DNA of 64,000 nt from Cellulomonas carbonis (GCF_014636275.1 NZ_BMEB01000008.1:1-64000), one strand, 5' to 3'. Counted from the first letter of the stretch, positions 16,147 to 24,645 are shown. A program made the numbers and translations. Notes: generated by a model from the sequence alone, not told the origin.

Positions 16147-17286
16147 ATGTCCCCCACCGTCGAGTCCGTGACCGCTGCCCTGGCCGGCGTCGTCGACCCC
16201 GAGATCCGCCGTCCGATCACCGAGCTGCGGATGGTCCGGTCGGTCGAGGTGCTCGACGGTCCCGAGGGCGCCGAGGTCGTCGTCGGGATCGACCTGACGA
16301 CGGGCGGCTGCCCCCTGCGCGACACGATCACGCGCGACGTGACCGCCGCCGTGCAGGCGCTCGAGGGCGTCGCGTCGGTCCGCGTGGAGATGGGCGTGAT
16401 GAGCGACGAGCAGCGCACCGAGCTGCGCACGATGCTGCGCGGCGGCGCGGCCGAGCCGGTCATCCCGTTCGCGCAGCCCGACAGCCTCACGCGCGTCTAC
16501 GCGATCGCGTCGGGCAAGGGCGGCGTGGGCAAGAGCTCGGTCACGGCCAACCTGGCGGTGGCCATGGCCGCCGAGGGGCTCTCGGTGGGCGTCGTCGACG
16601 CGGACGTGTACGGCTTCTCGATCCCCCGCATGCTCGGCGTGACGCAGCAGCCCACCAAGGTCGACGACATGATCATCCCGCCGGTCGCGCACGGCGTGAA
16701 GGTGATCTCGATCGGCATGTTCGTGCCTGCGGGCCGCGCGGTCGTGTGGCGCGGGCCGATGCTCCACCGCGCGCTCCAGCAGTTCCTCGCGGACGTGTTC
16801 TGGGGCGACCTCGACGTGCTGCTCCTGGACCTGCCGCCCGGGACGGGCGACATCGCGATCTCGGTCGCGCAGCTCCTGCCGTCGAGCGAGCTCGTCGTGG
16901 TGACCACGCCGCAGGCCGCAGCCGCGGAGGTGGCCGAGCGCGCCGGGTCGATCGCGCTCCAGACCCGCCAGAACGTCGTCGGCGTCGTCGAGAACATGTC
17001 GTGGCTCGAGCAGCCCGACGGCACGCGGCTCGAGGTGTTCGGCAGCGGCGGCGGCCAGACCGTCGCGGACAACCTCGCGCGCGCGACGGGCACGCCCGTC
17101 CCGCTCATGGGGCAGGTGCCGCTCGACCTGACGCTGCGCGAGGCCGGCGACGGCGGCACGCCCGTGACGATCACGGCGCCGGACTCCCCCGCGGCGACCG
17201 TGCTGCGCGACGTCGCGCGGTCGCTCTCGCACCGCTCGCGCGGTCTCGCGGGTCGGTCGCTCGGCCTGTCGCCCGTGGGTCGCTGA
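16147..17286 (+). CDS. mrp: Mrp/NBP35 family P-loop ATPase, Fe-S cluster carrier
   Basis: A 379-residue protein with an N-terminal MIP18/DUF59 domain (about 1-95, including TTGGCPLRDTI with the conserved Cys) and a P-loop domain with the deviant Walker A SGKGGVGKSS, then VDADVYGFSIPRML and DLPPGTGD. These features define ApbC/Mrp scaffold proteins that transfer Fe-S clusters. The usual CxxC near the C-terminus of classical Mrp is not seen, a known variant in actinobacteria. The start is fixed by a TACGAT hexamer six bases upstream. Confidence 0.9.
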   Translation: MSPTVESVTAALAGVVDPEIRRPITELRMVRSVEVLDGPEGAEVVVGIDLTTGGCPLRDTITRDVTAAVQALEGVASVRVEMGVMSDEQRTELRTMLRGGAAEPVIPFAQPDSLTRVYAIASGKGGVGKSSVTANLAVAMAAEGLSVGVVDADVYGFSIPRMLGVTQQPTKVDDMIIPPVAHGVKVISIGMFVPAGRAVVWRGPMLHRALQQFLADVFWGDLDVLLLDLPPGTGDIAISVAQLLPSSELVVVTTPQAAAAEVAERAGSIALQTRQNVVGVVENMSWLEQPDGTRLEVFGSGGGQTVADNLARATGTPVPLMGQVPLDLTLREAGDGGTPVTITAPDSPAATVLRDVARSLSHRSRGLAGRSLGLSPVGR

Positions 17287-17356
17287 CCCGACCCGCACCA
17301 GCCTGGCGGCGGCCCACCGGCTCGGCACAGCCGCTCGGCCCGACGGCTCGGCCTGA

Positions 17357-17372
17357 CGGCTCGGCCGAGCCG
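17357..17372. promoter_or_regulatory. 16-bp perfect palindrome upstream of the gal operon
   Basis: CGGCTCGGCCGAGCCG follows two CGGCTCGGC half copies in the spacer and ends 4 bp before the proposed -35. It may be an operator or the remains of a terminator for mrp. Confidence 0.45.
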
Positions 17373-17375
17373 ATG

Positions 17376-17404
17376 TTGCTTTCTGTTCGTTCTCGGTGGA
17401 CGAT
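17376..17404 (+). promoter_or_regulatory. Promoter of the DeoR-galT-galK operon
   Basis: TTGCTT (17376-17381), a 17-bp spacer with TTC-rich repeats, and GACGAT (17399-17404) are followed by six bases and a GTG at 17411. This supports a leaderless mRNA and moves the DeoR start downstream of the first GTG at 17396, which lies in the promoter. Confidence 0.6.
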
Positions 17405-17410
17405 GTTCGG

Positions 17411-18319
17411 GTGCTCGCCCAGCAGCGGCAGGAGATGATCCTCCGCCAGATCCGCACCCACGGCGCCGTGCGCGTGGCCGACCTGGTGACGACGCTCGAC
17501 GTCTCCGACATGACGATCCGGCGCGACATCTCCGAGCTCGTGCGGCGCGGCCTCGTCACGCGTGTCCACGGCGGCGCCGTCGACGCGCGCCACGCCGCCC
17601 ACGAGCCCGGGTTCGGCGCGAAGCGCGACCTCGCCGCCGCCGAGAAGCGGGCGATCGCCCGTGCCGCGCTCGGCCACGTCGCACCGGGCAGCGCGATCGC
17701 GATCTCGGCGGGCACGACGACGCACCTCCTGGCGCAGCTCGTCGCGCAGGACCCGACGCTGCGGCCCCTCACCGTCGTCACGAACTCGCTGCCCGCCGCC
17801 GAGGCGCTGCACCGGCCCGGCGACCACGGGCTCACCGTCGTCCTCACGGGTGGCACGCGCACACCGTCGGACGCGCTCGTGGGTCCGGTCGCGACGCGCG
17901 CGCTCGAGTCGCTGCGCGTCGACGTGCTGTTCCTCGGCGTGCACGGCTTCGACGCCGAGGCCGGCCTGACGACGCCCAACCTGCTCGAGGGCGAGACGGA
18001 CCGCGCGCTCGTCGCCGTCGCGGGGCAGGTCGTCGTCCTCGCCGACCGCTCCAAGTGGGGCCAGGTGGGGCTGAGCCGGATCGCGGGCCTGGACGAGGTC
18101 GACGTCCTCGTCACCGACAGCGGTCTCGACGACGCCGCGGTGCCGGTCCTCGAGGAGGCCGTCGGGACGCTCGTCCGCGTGGCCGCCGCGGCACCCGACG
18201 AGCCCACCACCCCGCCGCCCGCCGCCGCAGCGCCCTCGGCCCCTTCGGTGCCCTCGGTGCCGTCAGCGCACCCTGCGCCCCCGCTCCCCGCCGTCCCCAC
18301 CCCTGGAGGCACGCCGTGA
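17411..18319 (+). CDS. DeoR/GlpR family transcriptional regulator of the gal operon
   Basis: The 302-residue protein begins VLAQQRQEMILRQIRTHGAV, the classic DeoR N-terminus, with a helix-turn-helix to residue 55 (VSDMTIRRDISEL) and HGGA. A sugar-phosphate-sensing domain follows (SAGTTTHLL, TNSLPAAEAL, VFLGVHG-like LFLGVHGF, VLADRSKWG). An unusual 50-residue Pro/Ala/Ser tail ends the protein and overlaps galT as GTGA. It probably represses the operon until a galactose derivative binds. GTG at 17396 is in frame but lies inside the likely promoter. Confidence 0.85.
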   Translation: MLAQQRQEMILRQIRTHGAVRVADLVTTLDVSDMTIRRDISELVRRGLVTRVHGGAVDARHAAHEPGFGAKRDLAAAEKRAIARAALGHVAPGSAIAISAGTTTHLLAQLVAQDPTLRPLTVVTNSLPAAEALHRPGDHGLTVVLTGGTRTPSDALVGPVATRALESLRVDVLFLGVHGFDAEAGLTTPNLLEGETDRALVAVAGQVVVLADRSKWGQVGLSRIAGLDEVDVLVTDSGLDDAAVPVLEEAVGTLVRVAAAAPDEPTTPPPAAAAPSAPSVPSVPSAHPAPPLPAVPTPGGTP

Positions 18320-19506
18320 CCATCCGCCGCACCGCGACCCGGCTCGCCGACGGCCGGGAGCTCGTCTACTTCGACGACTCCGAGCCGTACGCGTCGGGCG
18401 GGGCGACCCGCCGCCTCGACGACCCGCGCCCGCTGCCCGACCGGTTCGCTCCCGTCGTCGGCGAGGACGGGAGCGCGCGGCCCGCGACCGGTCCCGAGAT
18501 GCGCCGCGACCCGCTGACCGGCGACTGGATCCCGATGGCGTCGCACCGCATGAACCGCACGTTCCTGCCCGCGGCCGACGCGTGCCCCCTGTGCCCCGCG
18601 CGCACCGGCGCGTCGGGCACGGCGTACTCCGACGGCGAGATCCCCGACACCGACTACGACGTCGTGGTCTTCGAGAACCGGTTCCCCGCGCTCATGCAGC
18701 TGCCCGGGCTGACCGTGGACGACGCGTGGCACGTCGACGGGGACCCGCTGTGGCCCGCGGCGCCCGCGGCCGGGCGGTGCGAGGTCGTGTGCTTCAGCTC
18801 GGACCACACGAGCTCGTTCGGCGACCTCACGGCGCACCGCGTCCGCACGATCGTCGAGGCCTGGGCGGACCGGACGGCCGAGCTCTCGGCGCTCCCGGGG
18901 ATCCAGCAGGTCTTCCCGTTCGAGAACCGCGGCCGGGAGATCGGCGTGACGCTCCCCCACCCGCACGGGCAGATCTACGCGTTCCCGTTCGTCACGCCGC
19001 GCACGCAGGCGATGCTGCGCGAGGCCCGCACGTACGCCGAGCGCACCGGCGGGCACCTCCTGCACGACGTCGTCGAGGCCGAGCTGCGCGCCGGCACGCG
19101 CGTCGTCCTCGAGTCCGAGCACTGGGTCGCGTACGTCCCCGCCGCCGCCCGCTGGCCCGTCGAGGTGCACCTCGCACCACGACGCGACGTCCCCGACGTG
19201 GCAGCGCTGGACGCCGCCGAGCGCGACGACCTCGCCGAGGTCTACCTGCGGCTCGTCCGGGGCCTCGACCGGTTCTTCGTCGACGCCGACGGCGACCACA
19301 TCCCGCTGCCCTACATCGCCGGCTGGCACCAGGCCGTCGTCGGCGCGGGACGCGAGCTCGGCCGTCTGCACCTTCAGGTGTTCTCGGTCCTGCGCGCGCC
19401 GGGCAAGCTCAAGTACCTCGCGGGCGTCGAGTCCGGCATGGCGGCCTGGATCAGCGACACCACGCCCGAGCGCATCGCCGCCCGCCTCCAGGAGATCCCG
19501 CTGTGA
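18316..19506 (+). CDS. galT: Galactose-1-phosphate uridylyltransferase
   Basis: A 396-residue Leloir enzyme that exchanges UMP between UDP-glucose and galactose-1-phosphate. It has RRDPLTGDWIPMASHR, a zinc-type CPLC, FENRFPAL, the active-site HPHGQIYAFPF with the nucleophilic His, and the second-half VEVHLAPRR and HLQVFS segments. The GTG start overlaps the DeoR stop (GTGA) and GGAGG lies about eight bases upstream. The stop overlaps galK in the same way, so the three genes are translationally coupled. Confidence 0.95.
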   Translation: MTIRRTATRLADGRELVYFDDSEPYASGGATRRLDDPRPLPDRFAPVVGEDGSARPATGPEMRRDPLTGDWIPMASHRMNRTFLPAADACPLCPARTGASGTAYSDGEIPDTDYDVVVFENRFPALMQLPGLTVDDAWHVDGDPLWPAAPAAGRCEVVCFSSDHTSSFGDLTAHRVRTIVEAWADRTAELSALPGIQQVFPFENRGREIGVTLPHPHGQIYAFPFVTPRTQAMLREARTYAERTGGHLLHDVVEAELRAGTRVVLESEHWVAYVPAAARWPVEVHLAPRRDVPDVAALDAAERDDLAEVYLRLVRGLDRFFVDADGDHIPLPYIAGWHQAVVGAGRELGRLHLQVFSVLRAPGKLKYLAGVESGMAAWISDTTPERIAARLQEIPL

Positions 19507-20750
19507 CGACCCCCGAGCCCCCCGACCCGACGACCGGTGCGCCCGAGATGATCGCGGCGTGGTCCCGTGCCGACGGGGCGCGTCGCGTCACCGCGGCGTT
19601 CCGCGAGCGCTTCGGCACCGCACCCGACGGCGTCTGGTCCGCACCGGGGCGCGTCAACGTCATCGGCGAGCACACCGACTACAACGCCGGCCTGTGCCTG
19701 CCCATCGCGCTCCCGCACCGCACGTACGTCGCGCTGCGCACGCGCGACGACGACCGCGTCCGCCTCGCGTCCGCGCAGGAGTCCGCGGTGTGGGAGGGCG
19801 ACCTCGGCGGCGTCGCCCCGGGCACCGTGGGCAGCTGGGCGGCGTACGCCGTCGGAGTCGCGTGGGCGGCCCGCGAGGACGGGCTCGCCGTGCGCGGGTT
19901 CGACGCGGTCGTCGACTCGTGCGTCCCCTACGGTGCCGGGCTGTCGTCGTCGGCCGCCCTCGAGTGCGCGGTGGCCGTCGCGCTCGACGACGTGCACGGG
20001 CTCGGCCTGGGCGGCGACGACGCGGGCCGCGCGCGCCTCGCGTCGCTGTGCATCCGCGCCGAGAACGAGATCGCGGGTGCGCCGACCGGCGGTATGGACC
20101 AGGCCGCGTCGCTGCGCTGCCGCGAGGGCCACGCCCTCCTGCTCGACAACCGCGACGGCTCGACGCGGCACATCCCGTTCGACCTGTCGGCGCACGGGCT
20201 CGCGCTGCTCGTCGTCGACACCCGCGCCGAGCACCAGCTCGCGGACGGCCAGTACGGCGCACGACGCCGGCAGTGCGAGATCGCGGCCGAGGCCCTCGGC
20301 GTCCCGAGCCTGCGCGAGGTCGAGGACCTCGACGCCGCCCTCGACCGCCTCGACGCGGTGCTCGCCGGCGACGTCGAGCGCGAGGTCGTGCGCCGTCGGG
20401 TCCGGCACGTCGTCACCGACAACCGCCGCGTCGAGCTCGTCGAGCGGCTGATGGACGCCGACGACGTCGAGCACGTGGGGCCGGTGCTCACCGCGGCGCA
20501 CGCGTCGCTCCGCGACGACTACGAGGTGAGCGTCCGCGAGCTCGACCTCGCGGTCGACGTCGCCGTGGCCGCGGGTGCGCTCGGCGGGCGCATGGTCGGC
20601 GGCGGCTTCGGCGGGTCCGCGGTCGCGCTCGTGCGCGCCGGTGACGTCGACCGGGTCGCGTCCGCGGTCGCGGCGGCGTTCGCCGACGCCCGGCTCACCG
20701 CCCCCGCGTTCCTCGTGGCGACGGCGGAGGCGCCGGCCGGGCGCGACTGA
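19503..20750 (+). CDS. galK: Galactokinase
   Basis: The 415-residue GHMP kinase phosphorylates galactose at C1. The galactokinase signature GRVNVIGEHTDYNAG lies near residue 50, the ATP loop PYGAGLSSSAALE near 140, the segment with the catalytic Asp is GGMDQAAS, and GGRMVGGGFGG is the third GHMP motif. A 35-residue N-terminal extension is longer than usual. It is the last gene of the operon, with GTGA coupling to galT. No galE or mutarotase is in the window. It ends 9 bp from the convergent secreted protein gene. Confidence 0.95.
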   Translation: MTTPEPPDPTTGAPEMIAAWSRADGARRVTAAFRERFGTAPDGVWSAPGRVNVIGEHTDYNAGLCLPIALPHRTYVALRTRDDDRVRLASAQESAVWEGDLGGVAPGTVGSWAAYAVGVAWAAREDGLAVRGFDAVVDSCVPYGAGLSSSAALECAVAVALDDVHGLGLGGDDAGRARLASLCIRAENEIAGAPTGGMDQAASLRCREGHALLLDNRDGSTRHIPFDLSAHGLALLVVDTRAEHQLADGQYGARRRQCEIAAEALGVPSLREVEDLDAALDRLDAVLAGDVEREVVRRRVRHVVTDNRRVELVERLMDADDVEHVGPVLTAAHASLRDDYEVSVRELDLAVDVAVAAGALGGRMVGGGFGGSAVALVRAGDVDRVASAVAAAFADARLTAPAFLVATAEAPAGRD

Positions 20751-20759
20751 CCGCAGGCG

Positions 20760-21539
20760 TCACCAGACCCGACGGACGTCGAGGTACGGCCCGAAGTCCT
20801 CCGGAGCCCAGCTCTGCACGAGCGTCTCACCGGGGACCAGCGTGAACACGTCCGCGGCAGCGAGCGTGTCGCGGTCGTTCGCGAAGTCCGGCTCGTACGG
20901 TCCCGGCACGACGGCGCCGACCTTGACCGCTCCGGCCGGAAGACCCGTGATCCGGTAGCGGTAGCCGTCGATGTCGGCGGGACCCGACCCGACGGCCTTG
21001 CCGGTCACGGCGTCGTACACCGTGACGACGCCGCCCTCGACCGGGTCCATGCCCGACAGGACCTGCCCCTCGAGCGCCGCGCCCGCGTCGCGGACCACGA
21101 CGGACGTCGAGCCCACGGCCGGGTGCCGGCCGTCGAGGGTCGCCGTGAGCGACCACGTCCCCGTGCCCACCAGGACCACGCCACCGAAGGTGTGCGTCCC
21201 GCGGTCGCCCCGGACGAAGGCGTGCGCGGCGGGCACGGTGCGCGCGAGCGGGTCGTCCGTCGCGAGGGCGACCGTCCCCGCGACGTGACCGACCGGCCGA
21301 CCGCCCGGGTTGACCACGGTGACCGCGACGTCGAACGGCACACCGGCCACCACGGTCGCCGGCGCCGCGACGACCAGCGTCCACCCGCGCACGGCGGGGT
21401 CGGCCGACGCGGGAGGCGCGGCGACCAGCGCCGCGCCGGCGAGCACGATCACCACGACCGACCAGCACGCCGTCCGTCGTGCTCGCGGTCCGCGTCCGCC
21501 ACGGGTCGTGCTCATCTGGGTGCTCATCGCGGCGCTCAT
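20760..21539 (-). CDS. Secreted protein with two Ig-like sandwich domains
   Basis: A 259-residue exported protein: Arg-rich start, hydrophobic stretch about residues 25-45 and an APPASA cleavage site. The mature part has a domain of the extracellular N-terminal type (AAPATVVAGVPFDVAVTVVN) and then an SdrD/carboxypeptidase-regulatory-like sandwich (LEGQVLSGMDPVEGGVVTVYDA, ITGLPAGAVKVG) that resembles carbohydrate or surface adhesive modules. Function is unknown. The first of three in-frame ATGs is used, with GGAGGA nine bases upstream. Confidence 0.65.
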   Translation of the reverse strand: MSAAMSTQMSTTRGGRGPRARRTACWSVVVIVLAGAALVAAPPASADPAVRGWTLVVAAPATVVAGVPFDVAVTVVNPGGRPVGHVAGTVALATDDPLARTVPAAHAFVRGDRGTHTFGGVVLVGTGTWSLTATLDGRHPAVGSTSVVVRDAGAALEGQVLSGMDPVEGGVVTVYDAVTGKAVGSGPADIDGYRYRITGLPAGAVKVGAVVPGPYEPDFANDRDTLAAADVFTLVPGETLVQSWAPEDFGPYLDVRRVW

Positions 21540-21603
21540 GGCGCACGCTCCTCCCGGCGGGCGGCACGGGGCGACGCCCCGACGGGTCCACCCCCCGACT
21601 CCC

Positions 21604-21632
21604 GGACTAGACCCGTCCCGGGTCCGGCGCAA
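21604..21632 (-). promoter_or_regulatory. Promoter of the secreted protein gene
   Basis: TTGCGC (21632-21627), a 17-bp spacer and TAGTCC (21609-21604) on the minus strand leave a leader of about 60 nt ending in GGAGGA. It lies just before the DUF427 gene's stop. Confidence 0.5.
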
Positions 21633-21642
21633 GGGACGGAGG

Positions 21643-22140
21643 TCACCAGCTGAGGGTCCCCGGTCCCCCCTTGAACGGACCGACCACGCGCGAGGTGATC
21701 CAGCCGCCGTAGAAGCCGCCGGGCTGGGCCACGACGGGCTCGCCGTCGACCGTGCAGCGGTCCACCAGGCCGGGCATGACCGCCACAGCCCCCGCGATGA
21801 CCGCGAAGCCCGGCGTCGGGTCGAGGTACGTCCACGCCGCACGGGACGCGACGCGGTCCGGGCCGACGACGTCGAGGTACGAAGCCAGCCCCTTCCACTC
21901 GCAGACGGAGGCGCCCGGCGCGGGGCGCAGCGCGCCGGCCACGAACGCGTCACGCGGGAGGTAGTACGTCGGCGGGTGGCTCGTCTCGAGCACGCGCCAC
22001 GACCGGTCGGTCCGCGCGACGACCTGCCCCCCGAGCTCGATCTCGACGACCTCGCTGCTGGGCTCGACGCGCGGCGGACGGGGGTAGTCCCACACGGACT
22101 CCTGGCCCGGTCCGGGCGCGATCGGTGCGGGGCGTGCCAT
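21643..22140 (-). CDS. DUF427 domain protein
   Basis: The 165-residue protein has the DUF427 landmarks: RVEPSSEVVEIELGG-type start, ETSHPPTYYLPRDAF, CEWKGLASYLDV, AAWTYLDP and the ending FYGGWITSRVVGPFKGGPG. Members are small soluble proteins of unknown function. TAGGCT at 22152-22147 ends six bases before the ATG, with no ribosome site, consistent with a leaderless mRNA. Confidence 0.9.
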   Translation of the reverse strand: MARPAPIAPGPGQESVWDYPRPPRVEPSSEVVEIELGGQVVARTDRSWRVLETSHPPTYYLPRDAFVAGALRPAPGASVCEWKGLASYLDVVGPDRVASRAAWTYLDPTPGFAVIAGAVAVMPGLVDRCTVDGEPVVAQPGGFYGGWITSRVVGPFKGGPGTLSW

Positions 22141-22152
22141 GGTCCGAGCCTA

Positions 22153-22549
22153 CGACGCGCGCAGCAGCCGACCTCATCGAGGCGCACCTGCCCTGACCGA
22201 CACCCGCGCGACTGCATTTCCGCGCGTTTTCCCGAGCAGCCGCGACGGCGTCCGCACGACCGGGCGGGCGGCATGGTGCGCCCGGGGGCCGATGATCGCA
22301 TTTCGGATCTCCGACGATCTTCGACCGCCTCTGACCTGCGGCGACGGCGGTCGCACTGCGGCCCTGCGGCAGAAACCGCCTCGTCGTCGATCATTCTCGT
22401 GATCATTACGAGATATTCATGGTCGACATTCCTCCAGCATTTGCTGCGGGCGTCTTCCGGTGTTCGCATGGGTCTCGACAGCACCGGTCCCGACCGACCT
22501 TGGGTCGCGGGACGCGACCCCGAGCACGACCCAGCCAGGAGGTACTGCT
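22153..22549. other. 397-bp intergenic region, unusually AT-rich, with operator-like repeats
   Basis: No gene is seen. The stretch 22190-22480 is richer in A and T than anywhere else in the window. It contains GATCATT twice and the inverted repeat TCTCGT-N7-ACGAGA at 22395-22413, followed by the leader and AGGAGG of the PRC/DUF2382 gene. This looks like a regulated promoter region, possibly for a stress sigma factor, but I cannot assign the -10/-35 with confidence. Confidence 0.5.
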
Positions 22550-23368
22550 GTGATCACCACCGAGCAGGCACAGACCATCGTCGGCACGACCGTCCACGGC
22601 ACCGACGGCGAGAAGATCGGCACCGTCGGGCAGGTCTACTTCGACGACGCGACGGGTCAGGTCGCCTGGGCGACCGTCCGCACCGGGCTCTTCGGCACGA
22701 AGGAGACCTTCGTGCCGCTGGACCAGGCCACGCTGCGCGACGGCGACGTGACGGTCCCGTACGACAAGGAGCTCATCAAGAGCGCGCCCTCCGTCGAGGC
22801 CGACGACCACCTGAGCGAGGCCGAGGAGGCCGAGCTCTACCGTCACTACGGGCTCGGCTACGGCAACGCGGGCGACGCGTCCGGCACCACGGACACCTAC
22901 GCGTCCGGCACCACGGGCACCTACGCGTCCGGCACGGCCGACACGTACGGGACGACCGACGCGCACGGGACCACGGACACGCGCGGGACCGCCCGGGACG
23001 ACGCCATGACGCTCTCGGAGGAGCGCCTCGACGTCGGCACGGAGCGCCGCGAGGCCGGACGCGCCCGCCTGCGCAAGTACGTCGTGACCGAGGACGTCAC
23101 GACCACGGTGCCCGTGACGCGCGAGGAGGTCCGCCTCGAGCGCGAGCCGATCACCGACGCCAACCGCGACCGCGCGCTGGACGGCCCCGAGATCAGCGAG
23201 GCCGAGCACGAGGTCGTCCTGCACGAGGAGCGCCCGGTGGTCGCCAAGGAGACGGTGCCGGTCGAGCGCGTCCGCCTCGAGACCGACGAGGTCACCACCC
23301 AGGAGACCGTCACCGACGAGGTGCGCAAGGAGCGCGTCGAGACCGACGGCGACGCGAACCTGCGCTGA
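22550..23368 (+). CDS. PRC-barrel and DUF2382 stress-type protein
   Basis: A 272-residue protein: N-terminal PRC barrel (about 1-85, including GTDGEKIGTVGQVYFDD), a Thr/Gly/Tyr-rich linker made of tandem repeats (about 105-150), and a charged C-terminal DUF2382 domain (YVVTEDVTTTVPVTREEVRLEREP, then VLHEERPVVAKETVPVERVRL). The same architecture occurs in stress-induced proteins of actinobacteria and Deinococcus; biochemical role is unknown. The GTG start is fixed by an excellent AGGAGG seven bases upstream. Confidence 0.9.
   Translation: MITTEQAQTIVGTTVHGTDGEKIGTVGQVYFDDATGQVAWATVRTGLFGTKETFVPLDQATLRDGDVTVPYDKELIKSAPSVEADDHLSEAEEAELYRHYGLGYGNAGDASGTTDTYASGTTGTYASGTADTYGTTDAHGTTDTRGTARDDAMTLSEERLDVGTERREAGRARLRKYVVTEDVTTTVPVTREEVRLEREPITDANRDRALDGPEISEAEHEVVLHEERPVVAKETVPVERVRLETDEVTTQETVTDEVRKERVETDGDANLR
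22876..22947. repeat. 24-bp tandem repeat in the PRC/DUF2382 linker
   Basis: Three copies of a 24-bp unit encode YASGTTxT octapeptides; the first two differ at one base and the third is diverged. They lengthen the flexible linker between the two domains. Confidence 0.85.
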
Positions 23369-23442
23369 CCGGCGTCCGGCGCTCACCGGCACCCACCGGC
23401 GCTCACCGGGGCTGACCGGCACCGGTAGGTGCCCGCACCACC

Positions 23443-23474
23443 CGACGGCCCTCGCCCTGCGGCGGGGGCCGTCG
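23443..23474. terminator. Terminator hairpin
   Basis: CGACGGCC pairs with GGCCGTCG, with further pairing of the inner CTCGCC and GGCGGG, 75 bp after the PRC/DUF2382 stop. It separates that gene from the downstream ATPase. Confidence 0.65.
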
Positions 23475-23532
23475 CACGTCCTCGACCGGGTGAAACCGGG
23501 CGTGAGGGTGTCGAGGGCCCGGGCCCGCTCAC

Positions 23533-23538
23533 TAGACT
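23533..23538 (+). promoter_or_regulatory. -10 candidate TAGACT of the ATPase gene
   Basis: TAGACT lies about 70 bases before the ATG at 23608, giving a leadered mRNA with GGAG near the start codon. No clear -35 is seen. Confidence 0.4.
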
Positions 23539-23607
23539 CGCACGGACCCGAGCACGGACGGGCCGCCCGGGCGCGACGTCCGCGGCGGACCGCGCGAGTG
23601 GAGTGAG

Positions 23608-24522
23608 ATGTCGGAGCCCACAGCCCGCCTCCGGGTGCCGCCGCACGGCAGCAGCGTGGCCGCGACCCGCTCGTTCGTCGCCGAGACCCTGTCCGCGCAC
23701 GGCCTGTCCGACCTGGCCGACGACGCGACGCTCGCGGTCGCGGAGCTCGTCACGAACGCGGTCCTGCACGCGCGGACGGAGGTCGAGGTCGTCGTCGACG
23801 TCGAGCCGACGACGGTCCGCGTGACGGTGCGCGACGACGACCGCACGCTGCCCGTGCTGCGCGACTTCGGCTCGGAGGCGACCACGGGCCGCGGGCTCGC
23901 GATCGTGCAGGCGCTCGCCGCGGACGTCGGCGCGCTGACCACACGACGCGGCAAGGCCGTCTGGTTCACGCTGGACCGCGTGCCGACGCAGCCCGGGTCG
24001 CCCGAGGACCGCACCGGCCTCCCGACGGTGCCCTCGCCCCCCGCCCCGCGACGCTCGGTGGCCGTGCTGGAGGACCTGCCCGTCGCGCTGTGGCAGGAGG
24101 CGCGTCGGCACGAGGAGGCTGCGCTGCGCGAGCTCGTCCTGGTCCGCGGCGACCATCTGCCCGAGACCGTGGACGCCTGGGCGTGGTTCTCCGACGCGAC
24201 GACCGCGCACGCCGACCTCGACGCGGCCGTCGAGCACGCCCTCACCGCCGCGCGTCCCGGGGCCGACGGCGACGCGCCCGCGACGCTCCGGGTCGAGGTG
24301 CCCGTGACCGACGACCTCGCCCGACGCACCGCGCAGCTGCTGTCCACGCTCGACGAGGCCGAGGCGCTCGCCGCGGCGGGCACGATGCTCATGGGACCAG
24401 CGCGCCCCGAGCTGGTCGCGCTGCGCACGTGGCGCTGCGACGAGGTCGTCACGCAGGCAGCCGGCGGCGCCGCGACGCCCTGGCCCGGCGCCGCGCCGCG
24501 AGGGACCGACCGGCCGCGCTGA
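23608..24522 (+). CDS. RsbW-like GHKL ATPase (anti-sigma kinase type) with C-terminal extension
   Basis: The first 120 residues of this 304-residue protein form a HATPase_c_2 domain: VAELVTNAVLHA is the N box, VRDDDRTLP the G1 region and TTGRGLAIVQALA the G2 box. This fold is typical of anti-sigma factor kinases and of phosphatase-linked switch proteins. The remaining 180 residues are helical and rich in Ala/Glu, with no recognised domain. A partner anti-anti-sigma factor is not encoded nearby. The neighbouring stress-type protein makes a stress-switch role plausible but unproved. Confidence 0.75.
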   Translation: MSEPTARLRVPPHGSSVAATRSFVAETLSAHGLSDLADDATLAVAELVTNAVLHARTEVEVVVDVEPTTVRVTVRDDDRTLPVLRDFGSEATTGRGLAIVQALAADVGALTTRRGKAVWFTLDRVPTQPGSPEDRTGLPTVPSPPAPRRSVAVLEDLPVALWQEARRHEEAALRELVLVRGDHLPETVDAWAWFSDATTAHADLDAAVEHALTAARPGADGDAPATLRVEVPVTDDLARRTAQLLSTLDEAEALAAAGTMLMGPARPELVALRTWRCDEVVTQAAGGAATPWPGAAPRGTDRPR

Positions 24523-24639
24523 CCGCGCACCCGCGACGGGCCCCCGCCGACGGCCCGGCCCGCTGGGCCGACCGGGCGAGGGACGGGCCCGCACGCGAAC
24601 TCATCCTCCAGAACGATCCCCCGGCACGTCCGCCGTCGC

Positions 24640-24645
24640 TACTGT
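24640..24645 (+). promoter_or_regulatory. -10 candidate TACTGT for the lipoprotein-efflux operon
   Basis: TACTGT is followed by a leader of about 35 nt carrying GGGGGAAGG just before the ATG at 24681. The -35 is not obvious. Confidence 0.45.

Noticed and set aside
15577..19371. A 1264-codon minus-strand open frame
   Set aside because: It shadows mrp, DeoR and galT, all of which have clear catalytic motifs on the plus strand.
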